Notes: a model not told the origin generated them from the letters alone. A DNA stretch of 64,000 nt from Dehalogenimonas etheniformans (GCF_014672715.2 NZ_CP058566.2:1798001-1862000); one strand, 5' to 3'. Positions 17,781 to 26,676 are shown, counted from the stretch's first letter. Numbers and translations: made by a program.

Positions 17781-18548
17781 GTGAACATTTCAAACATCCG
17801 GGATAGAGCCAAATTCGAATTGAAAACACTGGGCAAATCAACCAGGCCTATCGGCAGGCAAGCTGCCAACGCATTATGCCTCGGTTTTCCGGCTGTTTTC
17901 CTGCTTGGCACGACCGCATTGGAGATATATCAGCCGGGATACAACCGGCTGACAAGCACCATCAGCGAATTGGTCTGGGGGCCGGCGGGGTGGCTAGAAA
18001 ACATCTTGTTCCTGGTATTCGCCATTACCCTCGCGTTATTTGCATTGAGATTGCGCACCGCTTTCATACCTCTGGCTGCCGCCTCATTGGGATTCGTGCT
18101 TATTGCTATTTTCCCAACCAGGGCGATAGGTGGGGAGATAACGATGATTTCTTTAATCCACGAATACTCGGCTCAGGGAATCGCGCTAGCCCTGCCTGCG
18201 GCCTGCTTCCTTTTGGCAAAAAAGTTGGACAATAATGAAAAACATCGTTTCCTGGTCACCTGCAGCATTACAGCCGGGGTGATCGGGATTGCCGTAAATA
18301 TCTGCGGTTTTTTGGCGCTGCACAACGAATCTGCCTGGGTCGGAGCGGCTGAACGACTCATAGTGTTGAACGGCCTCTTCTGGCTGCAGCTCGCCGGCAT
18401 CCACCTTTGGCTCTTGCAAAAAGATACAACAACCGCTCAGCCTCCAAAACATTATCGCAGCTCGAGATTCTCCACAGCGCCCTGTCCGGCGGCAAATCCG
18501 GTTAGTACGGCCGCGACGGTCCAAAATGACACCTCAAGATGGTATTGA
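17781..18548 (+). CDS. DUF998 family membrane protein
   Basis: A 255-residue protein with about six hydrophobic helices. The pattern NALCLGFPAVFLLGTTALEIYQPGY (split here as NALCLGFPAVF then LEIYQPGYNRLTSTISEL) matches DUF998 integral membrane proteins, in which the first helix is followed by a YxxxxxTISEL loop. Their function is unknown. The C-terminal 35 residues are polar and low-complexity. It is divergent from the BMP lipoprotein gene. Confidence 0.7.
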   Translation: MNISNIRDRAKFELKTLGKSTRPIGRQAANALCLGFPAVFLLGTTALEIYQPGYNRLTSTISELVWGPAGWLENILFLVFAITLALFALRLRTAFIPLAAASLGFVLIAIFPTRAIGGEITMISLIHEYSAQGIALALPAACFLLAKKLDNNEKHRFLVTCSITAGVIGIAVNICGFLALHNESAWVGAAERLIVLNGLFWLQLAGIHLWLLQKDTTTAQPPKHYRSSRFSTAPCPAANPVSTAATVQNDTSRWY

Positions 18549-18567
18549 CCCTTCGGCGTCAAGTTCA

Positions 18568-18596
18568 TTGACGGCCAGGATTAGAAGTACTAATAT
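18568..18596 (+). promoter_or_regulatory. Promoter of the 138-aa lipoprotein gene
   Basis: TTGACG (18568-18573) and TAATAT (18591-18596) are 17 bp apart. The start codon at 18605 lies eight bases past the -10 box, so the message would have almost no leader. Confidence 0.65.
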
Positions 18597-18604
18597 AGCG
18601 GCAT

Positions 18605-19021
18605 ATGCTTGGGACAAAGATCGTCAGGGTCGCTGCTGTTGCGGTGTTGGCGGTTTCTCTTCTTCTGGCGTCAGGTTGCGATAGTGTCAAAGGCGTTTTT
18701 GATTCCAAAGACGACACGTCAACCACGACCGCTCTACCGGTAACATCCATGCCCAAACCCAAACCGGTGGTGAAATCCGTTGAAGCCACGACGAGCGGTA
18801 TGGACAGTCACTACTACGCCATACTGGAAATCACCATCGAGAACAAAGGCTCCGACGGCACCGTGATCGTCAGGGCGACGCTGACCCAGGGCGGAGTCAC
18901 CCAAACCAACGACATGATCACCAACCTCGATAAAGATAAGACACAGACCCTTCCCCTGGTTTTCCCGCTCAAATGGCAAGGCGGCGATTGGACTCAGACG
19001 GTCGACGTGATCGTCCCTTAA
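18605..19021 (+). CDS. Lipoprotein, uncharacterised, 138 aa
   Basis: The N-terminus is a classical lipoprotein signal ending LLLASGC (cysteine 25). A Thr/Ser/Pro/Lys-rich linker follows, and then a compact beta-rich domain in which ILEITIENKGSDGTVIVRA resembles an immunoglobulin-like or FxLYD-type extracellular fold. No function can be assigned. It is expected on the outer face of the membrane. Confidence 0.75.
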   Translation: MLGTKIVRVAAVAVLAVSLLLASGCDSVKGVFDSKDDTSTTTALPVTSMPKPKPVVKSVEATTSGMDSHYYAILEITIENKGSDGTVIVRATLTQGGVTQTNDMITNLDKDKTQTLPLVFPLKWQGGDWTQTVDVIVP

Positions 19022-19123
19022 GTATCCCCAAACGTCTCTCTGCTTCTATCGCATCATCTCCTTATAATTTGCCCGTACCGATGGGATAAGATACATTGGT
19101 ATTACGAGGCAAAAAGGATAAAC

Positions 19124-20143
19124 GTGATTCCAGGAAACCCAACCGGAAAAGAACTTGCACCTTCTCAAGCCAGGCTCCTGTCGACCAGAATCGCCGACCT
19201 GCAACTATCGATACACGGGACCAGACTCGAATTCCTACTGAAAGATCTGTACAAGGAGCTTGAAACGGCGGGGCTGGCGAATTTCAAGCCGGAGGCTTAC
19301 CTGTCTGACGAGTGGGGCTGCCCGGCGGGGGTGCCTGTCATCGGCATTCCGTTTTACCTGGCCAGCCCCGACCTATGCGAACTGGAATGCCGGGTTACCG
19401 GCGTCGAAGCGGAAAGCGACGATGAGATAATGATGTACCTCCGCCACGAAGCCGGACATGCCTTCAACTACGCCCACAAATTGTATGAACAGGCGGAATG
19501 GTCAAAGATATTCGGCAATTATAAGTCAGCCTATCGCGAAACTTACGGCGTAGTGCCATTCAGCAGCAAGTTTGTGCGGCATATTCCCGGATGGTATGCC
19601 CAAAAGCATCCCGACGACGACTTTGCCGAGACCTTTGCGGTATGGCTTACCCCGGGAAGCGAGTGGGCTAAAGTGTACAAGGGCACTCAGGCGTTAAAAA
19701 AACTGCTCTACGTCGATAAAGTAGCCGAACGGCACAACCACCAACCTACGGTCATCACTAAGAGAGCGCTGGACACGCCTGTTGAAGAGATGACGATGAC
19801 CCTCGACTCATGGTACCGGACATTCTCGCAACACATCCATGAAAAACAAATCACTAACCCGATCCTCGATGAAGATCTGAAGAGGGCGTTTCCCGACGTT
19901 ACCGGCGAACCGGCTGCAGGGGTCATCGAACAGGAAAAAATCCAGCTGGTCTACGAGATCAACAGGTGGACCGGGCTCGAGAGGCATATCGTGTCAGAAT
20001 TGGTAGAAGAGCTGATAAAACGAACCGAAACGCTTGGATTGAAAATCGAACCGGCAAACAAAGAGGCCAGCCTGAAGACTTTTGCCATCATCGCGACTAC
20101 ACTGGCAACGAATTTTCTAAGCCGGGGAACATTCATCGAATAA
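19124..20143 (+). CDS. Putative zinc metallopeptidase (HEXXH)
   Basis: A cytosolic-looking 339-residue protein starting at GTG with AAAAAGGA upstream. The zinc motif HEAGHAFNYAH lies near residue 109, and DDFAETFAVWL near residue 165 supplies a plausible third ligand, as in family members listed as putative zinc-binding metallopeptidase. Substrate and role are unknown. The next gene, 30 bp downstream, is a D-Ala-D-Ala-ligase-like ATP-grasp enzyme, so the pair may make and cut a peptide; this is inference. Confidence 0.75.
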   Translation: MIPGNPTGKELAPSQARLLSTRIADLQLSIHGTRLEFLLKDLYKELETAGLANFKPEAYLSDEWGCPAGVPVIGIPFYLASPDLCELECRVTGVEAESDDEIMMYLRHEAGHAFNYAHKLYEQAEWSKIFGNYKSAYRETYGVVPFSSKFVRHIPGWYAQKHPDDDFAETFAVWLTPGSEWAKVYKGTQALKKLLYVDKVAERHNHQPTVITKRALDTPVEEMTMTLDSWYRTFSQHIHEKQITNPILDEDLKRAFPDVTGEPAAGVIEQEKIQLVYEINRWTGLERHIVSELVEELIKRTETLGLKIEPANKEASLKTFAIIATTLATNFLSRGTFIE

Positions 20144-20173
20144 AGTTTCACGGCAGACTCTGAGGATAGCAAC

Positions 20174-21307
20174 ATGGACAAGCTCAAGATAACCGTCCTT
20201 TTCTGGGAAGAGCGCGGGCCGGAAAAAGCGAAACATGACGAGGTCGTTGATGAGGTTTTCGCCGCACTGAAGGCATCCGGTCACGATGTAGCCCTGCTTG
20301 GGTTGTGCGACGACCTTCGGGAGCTGCTGGATAAACTCGATGAACAGCGGCCTGACCTGGTGTTCAACCTATGCGAACGCTTTGCCGATAACGACGCGTT
20401 CGAGATGAACGTCACCGCCGTACTGGAGATGGTCGGTCAACCGTTTACGGGGACCGGACCCCAGGGTATGGCCATGCGGCAAGACAAGGTCCTGACCAAG
20501 AAACTTCTTCAGTTTCACAACGTTCCCTACCCCAACTACGCCATTTTCGACAAGCACAACATCGAGTTTGCCGGAAAAATGCACTTCCCCCTCTTCGTAA
20601 AACCTCTAAAAGGCGATACGTCTCTTGGCATAGAGGGCTCGTCCCTGGTCACCGAATATTCCAAGATGGTTGAGCGGATCGATTTCATCCATAGCCAACT
20701 GAAGGAACAAGCCCTGGTTGAAGAGTATATCGAGGGCCGAGAGTTCTATGTGGGCGTTTTGGGCAACGATCAGTCTGAGGCGCTGCCTGTGATGGAACTT
20801 GATTTCTCCGGGTTGCCCGCCGGAACGCCGCGGGTGTTCGCCCGGAATTATAAAGACGAGTCGAGCCCAGACTATAAATTCGTAAATGTTGAAGTAGCCA
20901 CCGACCTCAATCCCGAGACACGGGCCAGGATCACTGCGACGGGTAAGGAAGCGGCTTATGCTCTAAAAGTGAGAGATTACGCCCGGGTAGACATCAGGCT
21001 ATCGCCCACCGGCACCGCCGTGGTCGTTGAAGTCAACGCCAATCCGTACCTGGAGCGGACCAGCACGTTTGCCCTGGCGGCGCTCCAGGCCGGCTTGGGA
21101 TACAACACATTGATCAACCGAATCGTCGAAGCCGCCTGGAAGCGGTATGAACCGACGCCGTTTCTGGCTCAGTTACAAAAAGCCCGATCGGAGCGGGTGA
21201 GGACACGAAGACAGGTTTCTAGATTGATTGAAACGTGTGAAAAACCGGAGCTGGCCAAGGTCACTGAAACGAGGCCACCGGTCATCGGCACGAACCCGCC
21301 AGCTTAG
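20174..21307 (+). CDS. ATP-grasp ligase, D-Ala-D-Ala ligase-like
   Basis: The 377-residue protein shows the ATP-grasp fold of the D-alanine-D-alanine ligase family: an N-terminal domain with DLVFNLCERF, a GTGPQGMAMRQDKVLTK segment, ATP-binding PLFVKPLKGDTSLGI, EEYIEGREFYVGVLG, and metal-binding VVVEVNANPYLE near the C-terminus. Dehalococcoidia have no conventional peptidoglycan, so ligation of some other amino acid or peptide is likely. It is paired with the zinc peptidase upstream and runs tail to tail with a radical SAM gene. Confidence 0.85.
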   Translation: MDKLKITVLFWEERGPEKAKHDEVVDEVFAALKASGHDVALLGLCDDLRELLDKLDEQRPDLVFNLCERFADNDAFEMNVTAVLEMVGQPFTGTGPQGMAMRQDKVLTKKLLQFHNVPYPNYAIFDKHNIEFAGKMHFPLFVKPLKGDTSLGIEGSSLVTEYSKMVERIDFIHSQLKEQALVEEYIEGREFYVGVLGNDQSEALPVMELDFSGLPAGTPRVFARNYKDESSPDYKFVNVEVATDLNPETRARITATGKEAAYALKVRDYARVDIRLSPTGTAVVVEVNANPYLERTSTFALAALQAGLGYNTLINRIVEAAWKRYEPTPFLAQLQKARSERVRTRRQVSRLIETCEKPELAKVTETRPPVIGTNPPA

Positions 21308-21309
21308 TT

Positions 21310-23463
21310 TCAGATAATAGCCTTATCAGCGGCTAGATAACCCTCGTTTTTTAACTGATTTAAGGCGTCCAAGCAAAAAGCTTCAACCGCCGCCTCAGGA
21401 ATATTGTGCCTTTGAGAAAGCTGCCTGGCGATCATCCGGATGGTACGCCCCCTACCCAACAGGTCAAGCATTTCAGAGACGTTGGGACCGATCGGCCTGA
21501 TCTTTCGGTTTTCTGGATCGAAAAGAACGCGAACCGGCGAAGGCACCGCGTCACGTTCCCAGTTCAGAAGCAGGTTCTTCATGATGTCCGGTAGATCAAA
21601 ATTGAGTGTGGTTCTAAAAACACCGGGGGATGTTTTAAGTTGAGAGTCAAGGGTTAATTCGACTCCCGGCGCCGAAACCGTCGGGGATCTCTTGATCTTT
21701 GTAAGAGCAGGATCCGTTGACTCGAAATGCGAGAGGTAGAGGAGCAAATCCTCTTTGGACAACAGATCCAGAACTCTACTCGTCGGATACTCTTTCGACA
21801 AGATGGCCCATGCCTCCCGGCTCAGTTCGGCAGCCCGCGAGCTTGAAATGCCACTGGACGGGGCATAGGAATAAACCATGGCCAAATCATCGAGCCGCGC
21901 CTGGCTGATCTTGATCCCGTAATCTCCCGGCATCCGCATGACCTCGGAACCTCGGCCCAGGGAAAAACTGCCGAGATTAAAGGAACGGATGATGCTGGCA
22001 TTCTCCGAAAGAAACGTTATCGTTTCCTGGGCATCGTTTTCAGATTCGCCGGGAAAGCCAAGGAAGATGTACAGATGGTCCCAGATACCCGCGTTTACAA
22101 GGTTGCGGCAGACTTCGATTGCGGTATCTTTGTTGAAGCCCTTTTTCATTAAACCGAGAACCCGGTCGCACCCGGACTCCTGCCCCAGATAGACAACCCT
22201 GAAGCCAGCTATGTGCATCGTCTCGCAGAGTGCCGGGGTAAACTGCGGTTCGATCCGGATATTTGTAGAGAAGCGAAAATCCGTTTTGTCCTCGATCAGC
22301 CTCGAAGTTACCTCGCGCATGACCTTCGGGGCGATCGCTTCATCGGAAAAAGCGAAGTGCTTGACTCCATATTTTCGGTGGAGTGCCTCCAGGTCAGCAA
22401 CGATTTTCTCGCCCGAGTGTGGACGGTACTTGTTTTCATATGATACGTTGTGCGAACAAAAGGCACATCTACCCCAGTAGCAGCCCCGTGAAGCCAGAAC
22501 AGGCAACACCGGATCCGGGGCGAGGTATTCTTGAAGAGGCAACCCGTCGAAATCAGGCGCCGGGAGCCCTTCCATTGGTTCGGGTGGGGACACCTGGTTC
22601 GCTCTGACACTTCCGTCGTCGAAGTAAATCAGGTTCGGCACGGACTCAAGGCTCTGATGAGATTCAAGTCTGCGGACCAGTTCAAGCAGGGGGCGCTCGC
22701 CTTCAAGTACTAACAGGCTGTCGCAATATTCCTCGAACAATTTGCGATGACGGGTCAAGGAGTCGGCAAGCAACGTCACAACGTAGCCGCCAAGAACAAC
22801 ATGGCAGTCAAAATTCTTTTTAACCAGCCGCGCGAGAGTCAGGGCAGGAATTAATTGGCTCTCGCCGGCAATTGAGATACCGATGACCCCAGGGGCCTGT
22901 TCGCGAACATACGGCAATACATTTTTCTCAAAATATTCGAAATAGGGGTTTCCCTGAATGTTGGAGGTAAGTTTTTCGATGGTCTCAAACTTACCGTCGT
23001 ATTCCGGCATCGAAAATGACATCAACTCAAGGCGAGCCGGGTAATGGGCGATAGAGACCGTTGTCAGAGCGTTTTCAATAGTCTTGCGGGCTGTATTTAG
23101 AGTTTCCGCATTATAGTAGCGCCGACCGCGAAAAACTTTAACGGCATCTTCTATGTTATCGGCGAGATGATACAAGGAAGACTTGGCTATGAAGATATCA
23201 CTATAAACCTGTTGTTCCGGGCTGGCGGACAAGCGCGGTTTGGAATTGAATTCGTCGAATTTGGAATCCAACGCTGATTTCAAGGAACGTAAATATTTGC
23301 GAGTGAGGAATTGGTTGTATGATCCTACGTTCAGATCTTTCTGGACGGTCTCGACCCCGTTAGAGCGCAGAAAAGCAGCCAAAGAGGGCAAGGCGAGGTG
23401 TGGGTAATAAGGTACCCACTGCGGCGGAAAAAGAAGTAATACTTTCATGTTCATATTAAACAA
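21310..23463 (-). CDS. B12-binding radical SAM protein with C-terminal PqqD-like domain
   Basis: The 717-residue protein starts with a cobalamin-binding-like Rossmann segment (KVLLLFPPQWVPYYP, then LPSLAAFLRSNGV). The radical SAM cluster motif is CYWGRCAFC near residue 329. A C-terminal domain of about 90 residues (including IRPIGPNVSEMLDLLGRG and LNQLKNEGYLA) looks like PqqD, a peptide-recognition fold used with radical SAM enzymes in peptide modification. In-frame ATGs lie a few codons apart at the start. Substrate is unknown. Its end is 2 bp from the end of the ATP-grasp gene. Confidence 0.85.
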   Translation of the reverse strand: MFNMNMKVLLLFPPQWVPYYPHLALPSLAAFLRSNGVETVQKDLNVGSYNQFLTRKYLRSLKSALDSKFDEFNSKPRLSASPEQQVYSDIFIAKSSLYHLADNIEDAVKVFRGRRYYNAETLNTARKTIENALTTVSIAHYPARLELMSFSMPEYDGKFETIEKLTSNIQGNPYFEYFEKNVLPYVREQAPGVIGISIAGESQLIPALTLARLVKKNFDCHVVLGGYVVTLLADSLTRHRKLFEEYCDSLLVLEGERPLLELVRRLESHQSLESVPNLIYFDDGSVRANQVSPPEPMEGLPAPDFDGLPLQEYLAPDPVLPVLASRGCYWGRCAFCSHNVSYENKYRPHSGEKIVADLEALHRKYGVKHFAFSDEAIAPKVMREVTSRLIEDKTDFRFSTNIRIEPQFTPALCETMHIAGFRVVYLGQESGCDRVLGLMKKGFNKDTAIEVCRNLVNAGIWDHLYIFLGFPGESENDAQETITFLSENASIIRSFNLGSFSLGRGSEVMRMPGDYGIKISQARLDDLAMVYSYAPSSGISSSRAAELSREAWAILSKEYPTSRVLDLLSKEDLLLYLSHFESTDPALTKIKRSPTVSAPGVELTLDSQLKTSPGVFRTTLNFDLPDIMKNLLLNWERDAVPSPVRVLFDPENRKIRPIGPNVSEMLDLLGRGRTIRMIARQLSQRHNIPEAAVEAFCLDALNQLKNEGYLAADKAII

Positions 23464-23516
23464 ATGAGGCGACAGGATTATACACCCTGCTGCCTCATTT
23501 GATGACCTACAAAATA

Positions 23517-24143
23517 TTACTGAATTTCAATCTCGCTGTAACCCCGAGCGGCATGAGCACCGTTTTCCTCCGGATCGAAGCCGACCGCCCACATGATTTT
23601 GTTGGTCCCTTTAATTATTGTCTGATCCCGATTATCGCCGGTGTTCAGTTTGCGCTTGAACTCGATCAGGGTCGTATTGCCGTTGATCGAGCCGCTAGAT
23701 TGCTCAACGTCATTTTTGCTATCGTTCGGATGAGGGCCGATGACGCCTGTGATAAAGGTATCGACAACGGTAGCTTTACCCGCCACGACGAAACCGATGA
23801 TGGCATCGGTGTTCATCTTCTGCATCGACGGTGTCCAATTAGATGGCAGAAACCCAAGACCGACATACCCAGCACTGATCGGAGATGTTCCCTCCATTGC
23901 GATGTAGATGTAGGTCGAATCGGTGTTCCACCAAAGAGTGAAAGTATCACTGATAATCTTGGTCGATGTGTATTCACCCTCTGAAACGACGCCATCGGAT
24001 TTCCAGGTGACACCACTGGAATTTGTGGTGCCGGATGGGGTTCCGTCGGTTCCTCCACAAGCTGTAAATAAACCCAGAAACAGTATTATACCCACTAAAG
24101 CAATAAGCGGGCTGATACCGAGGTGCTGGAGTTTTCGTTGCAT
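23517..24143 (-). CDS. DOMON-domain lipoprotein
   Basis: A 208-residue protein with a lipoprotein signal ending LGLFTAC, a Ser/Thr/Gly linker and a DOMON-like beta sandwich. The pattern includes TFTLWWNTDSTYIYIAMEG, GYVGLGFLPS, LIEFKRKLNTGD and a final AARGYSEIEIQ. DOMON domains bind heme or sugar and often act in extracytoplasmic electron transfer. It lies downstream of the second rdhA on the same strand, separated by a strong hairpin, and has its own ribosome binding site (GGAGG). Confidence 0.8.
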   Translation of the reverse strand: MQRKLQHLGISPLIALVGIILFLGLFTACGGTDGTPSGTTNSSGVTWKSDGVVSEGEYTSTKIISDTFTLWWNTDSTYIYIAMEGTSPISAGYVGLGFLPSNWTPSMQKMNTDAIIGFVVAGKATVVDTFITGVIGPHPNDSKNDVEQSSGSINGNTTLIEFKRKLNTGDNRDQTIIKGTNKIMWAVGFDPEENGAHAARGYSEIEIQ

Positions 24144-24176
24144 TGGCTCTCCTCCAATTACTACGGGGTATTAATA

Positions 24177-24205
24177 ATACGGGTGGGGAAAATCCCCACC
24201 CGTAT
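24177..24205 (-). terminator. Hairpin between rdhA copy 2 and the DOMON gene
   Basis: A perfect 13-bp stem (ATACGGGTGGGGA with its complement) has an AAA loop. The sequence after it on the minus strand (TATTAATACC) is only moderately T-rich, so termination may be partial or the hairpin may stabilise the rdhA message end. Confidence 0.6.
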
Positions 24206-24227
24206 TCTACAGAATAAACCGGTCCAT

Positions 24228-25649
24228 TTAGTAGGTAGAATGCGTGACGCCGACAGTAGTGTCAAAACCAAGACTCGGTTGAGTTAGGTTCCACCAATTT
24301 TCCTTGTCCTCATGTGCGCCATAACCCCACCATTTGTCGGCACGCCACAGGAAGTCATTAAACATGGGGGTACTAGCCAGCGTTGCTTTAACATAGCTGT
24401 GAATACCGGCTGCTCCGGTATTGAAGGTACAAATGCCCATGCACTGGCCGCAGCCGCCGAAGGTAGCCTTCAAGCTCCAGCAGGAAACGCCATCGGTCCA
24501 GAACTGCTTCTTGCCCGGAACATGGGTATTATCTGCCTTGCCATAGATCTGGGGGATGTCCCATCTGGGCTCCTTATCATCAGGAATAGAGCCGGTCGGG
24601 CAGGCCTCGGAGCACTTGTGGCAGGTCTGGCAGAAGCGCCAGATACCCGCATCGATCGGCGGAGTCGGTGCTACCGGAATGTCCATAACCACAGAGAAGG
24701 CGCCAACGGTAGAACCATACTCCGGGGAGATGCAGACACCGTTGTTACGACCACCCTCAACGGTACCCGTTAAGGTGTTGGTGGCGATAGTCGGAATGGC
24801 GCCGCAAACAGGGGTGGTATAACCGTAGATTTGATAACCCAGGGTGCGGGCAAACTGCTGCAACCGCGGCTGGATTATGGACCATTGGCTGTACCGGATA
24901 GAGTTGCCTGCGCCGCCGATATTGGAGCTAGGCCAAGTGCGATACATTTCCTTGGACAACGGATGCAGGAAAGCCATATCGTATAGGGGAACACTAGCAG
25001 GCAGAACGAGTTTGTCCGTGCCTTCATAGCCGACGGCAACATCTTCGAAAATGTATTTCTTGTGTGAGGCAGCTTTGTCATATTCGCGGACCAGTTTATC
25101 CTTGTACTGCTGGGAAATCTCAGCGAAACCAACAGTAGCCATCCCGTAGAATCGAGCAGCCGCGCGCATCATCTTAGCGTTTTCTTCCGGCGTGCCCGAC
25201 CACTTAGGAACTCCGAGCTGGGCTGGGGTTTTTGAGGTCTGCAAGCCCATGTAACTAATGGGGGCCTGGTATATTCCACTTGATAAGGCGGTATCACGAA
25301 GGTTCATACCAGGGGCATTTGCCTTCAATTTTTCGGCCGTATACGCCGTTGCTTGAGCAGATCTTTTCTTTTGTTCATCAGCGCCCATGAAGTAAGTCTG
25401 GCAAGAGGCATCCTGACCGGTCCACTTGCCGTCTGACCTTTTCATCTGGCTCCAATCCAGTTCAACCGTAGGATTTTCCAGTTCGCGGTCCTTGATCCAC
25501 CACGCACGGTTCAACTTGCCTTCAGGCGAACTTATTACTTCATCCAGATCCTTGAAGGTCGGCGCTGTTAATGCAGCTGCACCTACTGCAGTCAAACCAA
25601 GCGCTTTCATAAAATCGCGACGACTCAGTGAGCTGTGAAATTGTGACAT
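24228..25649 (-). CDS. rdhA: Reductive dehalogenase catalytic subunit RdhA (copy 2), no adjacent rdhB
   Basis: The 473-residue preprotein has a Tat signal (SRRDFMK at residues 9-15). The first ferredoxin-like motif is CQTCHKCSEACP near residue 340. The shortened second motif, C-X9-CGQC-X3-C, lies near residues 388-404. It is about 50 residues shorter than copy 1. No RdhB-like gene follows; the next gene downstream is a DOMON lipoprotein. A MarR-family gene is divergent, an arrangement known for regulated rdh operons in Dehalococcoides. The substrate cannot be predicted. Confidence 0.97.
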   Translation of the reverse strand: MSQFHSSLSRRDFMKALGLTAVGAAALTAPTFKDLDEVISSPEGKLNRAWWIKDRELENPTVELDWSQMKRSDGKWTGQDASCQTYFMGADEQKKRSAQATAYTAEKLKANAPGMNLRDTALSSGIYQAPISYMGLQTSKTPAQLGVPKWSGTPEENAKMMRAAARFYGMATVGFAEISQQYKDKLVREYDKAASHKKYIFEDVAVGYEGTDKLVLPASVPLYDMAFLHPLSKEMYRTWPSSNIGGAGNSIRYSQWSIIQPRLQQFARTLGYQIYGYTTPVCGAIPTIATNTLTGTVEGGRNNGVCISPEYGSTVGAFSVVMDIPVAPTPPIDAGIWRFCQTCHKCSEACPTGSIPDDKEPRWDIPQIYGKADNTHVPGKKQFWTDGVSCWSLKATFGGCGQCMGICTFNTGAAGIHSYVKATLASTPMFNDFLWRADKWWGYGAHEDKENWWNLTQPSLGFDTTVGVTHSTY

Positions 25650-25717
25650 ATTCTCATTCCTTTCCTATCATTTTTCTTGGTCTTCCCCAATGCCATCCGG
25701 TCTATCCCGAAGGCCAT
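25625..25717 (-). CDS. Short upstream ORF overlapping the start of rdhA copy 2
   Basis: A 30-codon ORF begins MAFGIDRMALGK at 25717 and runs out of frame across the rdhA start codon, ending inside the Tat signal coding region. The opening codons closely resemble the nine-residue ORF before rdhA copy 1. A GGGGGAG stretch lies upstream at a longer-than-ideal distance. Overlap with the rdhA start would allow translational coupling. Translation is unproven. Confidence 0.35.
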   Translation of the reverse strand: MAFGIDRMALGKTKKNDRKGMRICHNFTAH

Positions 25718-25771
25718 TTTCCTATCAGTCTCCCCCTTTCGGCGTAACGTCATATTACCTATTTGTGTCTT

Positions 25772-25797
25772 ATTATAACGTATTATTCTACATAGAA
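25772..25797 (-). promoter_or_regulatory. Probable rdhA copy 2 promoter with palindromic operator
   Basis: On the minus strand TATAAT (25777-25772) forms a perfect -10 box. Just upstream, in the spacer, lies the palindrome TTCTA-N2-TAGAA (25786-25797), a suitable site for the divergent MarR-type regulator. The -35 box is poor, which fits a regulated promoter. Confidence 0.5.
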
Positions 25798-25919
25798 CAT
25801 CCGCCAACATGCGTATTTTTAATTAGGATTTACTTACTTTTGCATTAAATAGGTTTAATACCATAAATTCTCTTTTTTCGATCAATTCCTTGAATGACCT
25901 CAATTTTTTCCTTGTCAAT

Positions 25920-25948
25920 TTGCCACAAACGCTGGATTTTCATAGAAT
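25920..25948 (+). promoter_or_regulatory. Promoter of the MarR-family gene
   Basis: TTGCCA (25920-25925) and TAGAAT (25943-25948) are 17 bp apart, placing the transcript start a little before the GGAGG ribosome binding site. Confidence 0.6.
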
Positions 25949-25968
25949 GGTGCGAGAATGGAGGAAAA

Positions 25969-26436
25969 ATGCCTCAGACAACCGTCACAAGTTATTCCGA
26001 TCCGATACTCGATCGCTGGGCCCGTTTTATGCGAACGAGGAACCTTTTATATAATATCTTCAGGCGCGATCTAGCCGAATTGGGTATCAAACCGGAACAA
26101 CTCGGTATTTTGAACATCGTAAATATGGCCGAGGGACCGGTTACTCCTTCATTTATTTCACGTATCTATCGTCGAGAGCCGCACACGGTTTCCGTTAATT
26201 TAAAAAGGCTCGAAGCTAGAGGGTTAATTAAGTTGGTCAAGGACATGCAACGAAGAAACATGATCCGTGTAACGATTACCAAAGCGGGTGAAGATGTTTG
26301 GGAAAGAGGTATAAAGAAAACAGACAATGTCGGCCTCATTTTTGCTGAACTCTCTCCGGCTGAATCAGACCAACTGGATACCATCATAAACAAGCTGGCC
26401 GAAGCCTCCCTAAGAGTAGCAAAACGGCATAAATAG
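25969..26436 (+). CDS. MarR-family transcriptional regulator
   Basis: The 155-residue protein has the MarR winged-helix layout: an N-terminal dimerisation helix, a recognition region around ISRIYRREPHTVSVNLKRLEARG, a wing with RRNMIRVTITKAGEDVWE and a C-terminal dimerisation helix. ATG 25969 is preceded by GGAGG; an earlier in-frame start at 25894 lacks one. It is divergent from rdhA copy 2, so it is the likely repressor or sensor for it, as shown for MarR-type Rdh regulators in Dehalococcoides (established for relatives, inferred here). Confidence 0.92.
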   Translation: MPQTTVTSYSDPILDRWARFMRTRNLLYNIFRRDLAELGIKPEQLGILNIVNMAEGPVTPSFISRIYRREPHTVSVNLKRLEARGLIKLVKDMQRRNMIRVTITKAGEDVWERGIKKTDNVGLIFAELSPAESDQLDTIINKLAEASLRVAKRHK

Positions 26437-26550
26437 ATGGACAAATACTTCACCTCCGTATCTTCTTTCGTCAGTTTTTAGTTCGCATTGTTTACCTGGC
26501 CTGTTATCAATTTCTAATCCGAACCAATCGTAAATCATAGCTACAAACGA

Positions 26551-26579
26551 TTTACACCAATTGAAATCTGTGATATATT
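26551..26579 (+). promoter_or_regulatory. Promoter of the Hyb-type hydrogenase operon
   Basis: TTTACA (26551-26556) and TATATT (26574-26579) are 17 bp apart, about 100 bp before the hybA start. There is no other gene in this gap. Confidence 0.5.
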
Positions 26580-26676
26580 TTTCCGATGGTATTAATCCTT
26601 GGAACTCATTACTTAAACAAGTACCGCAATTCTCATTTTTTCCGCTAATAAGCATTTTTACGCAAAGGAGACCGCT

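Noticed and set aside
20174-21307. Assigning the ATP-grasp gene as ddl of peptidoglycan synthesis
   Set aside because: The fold matches, but no other peptidoglycan genes are present and the lineage is known to lack a conventional murein wall.
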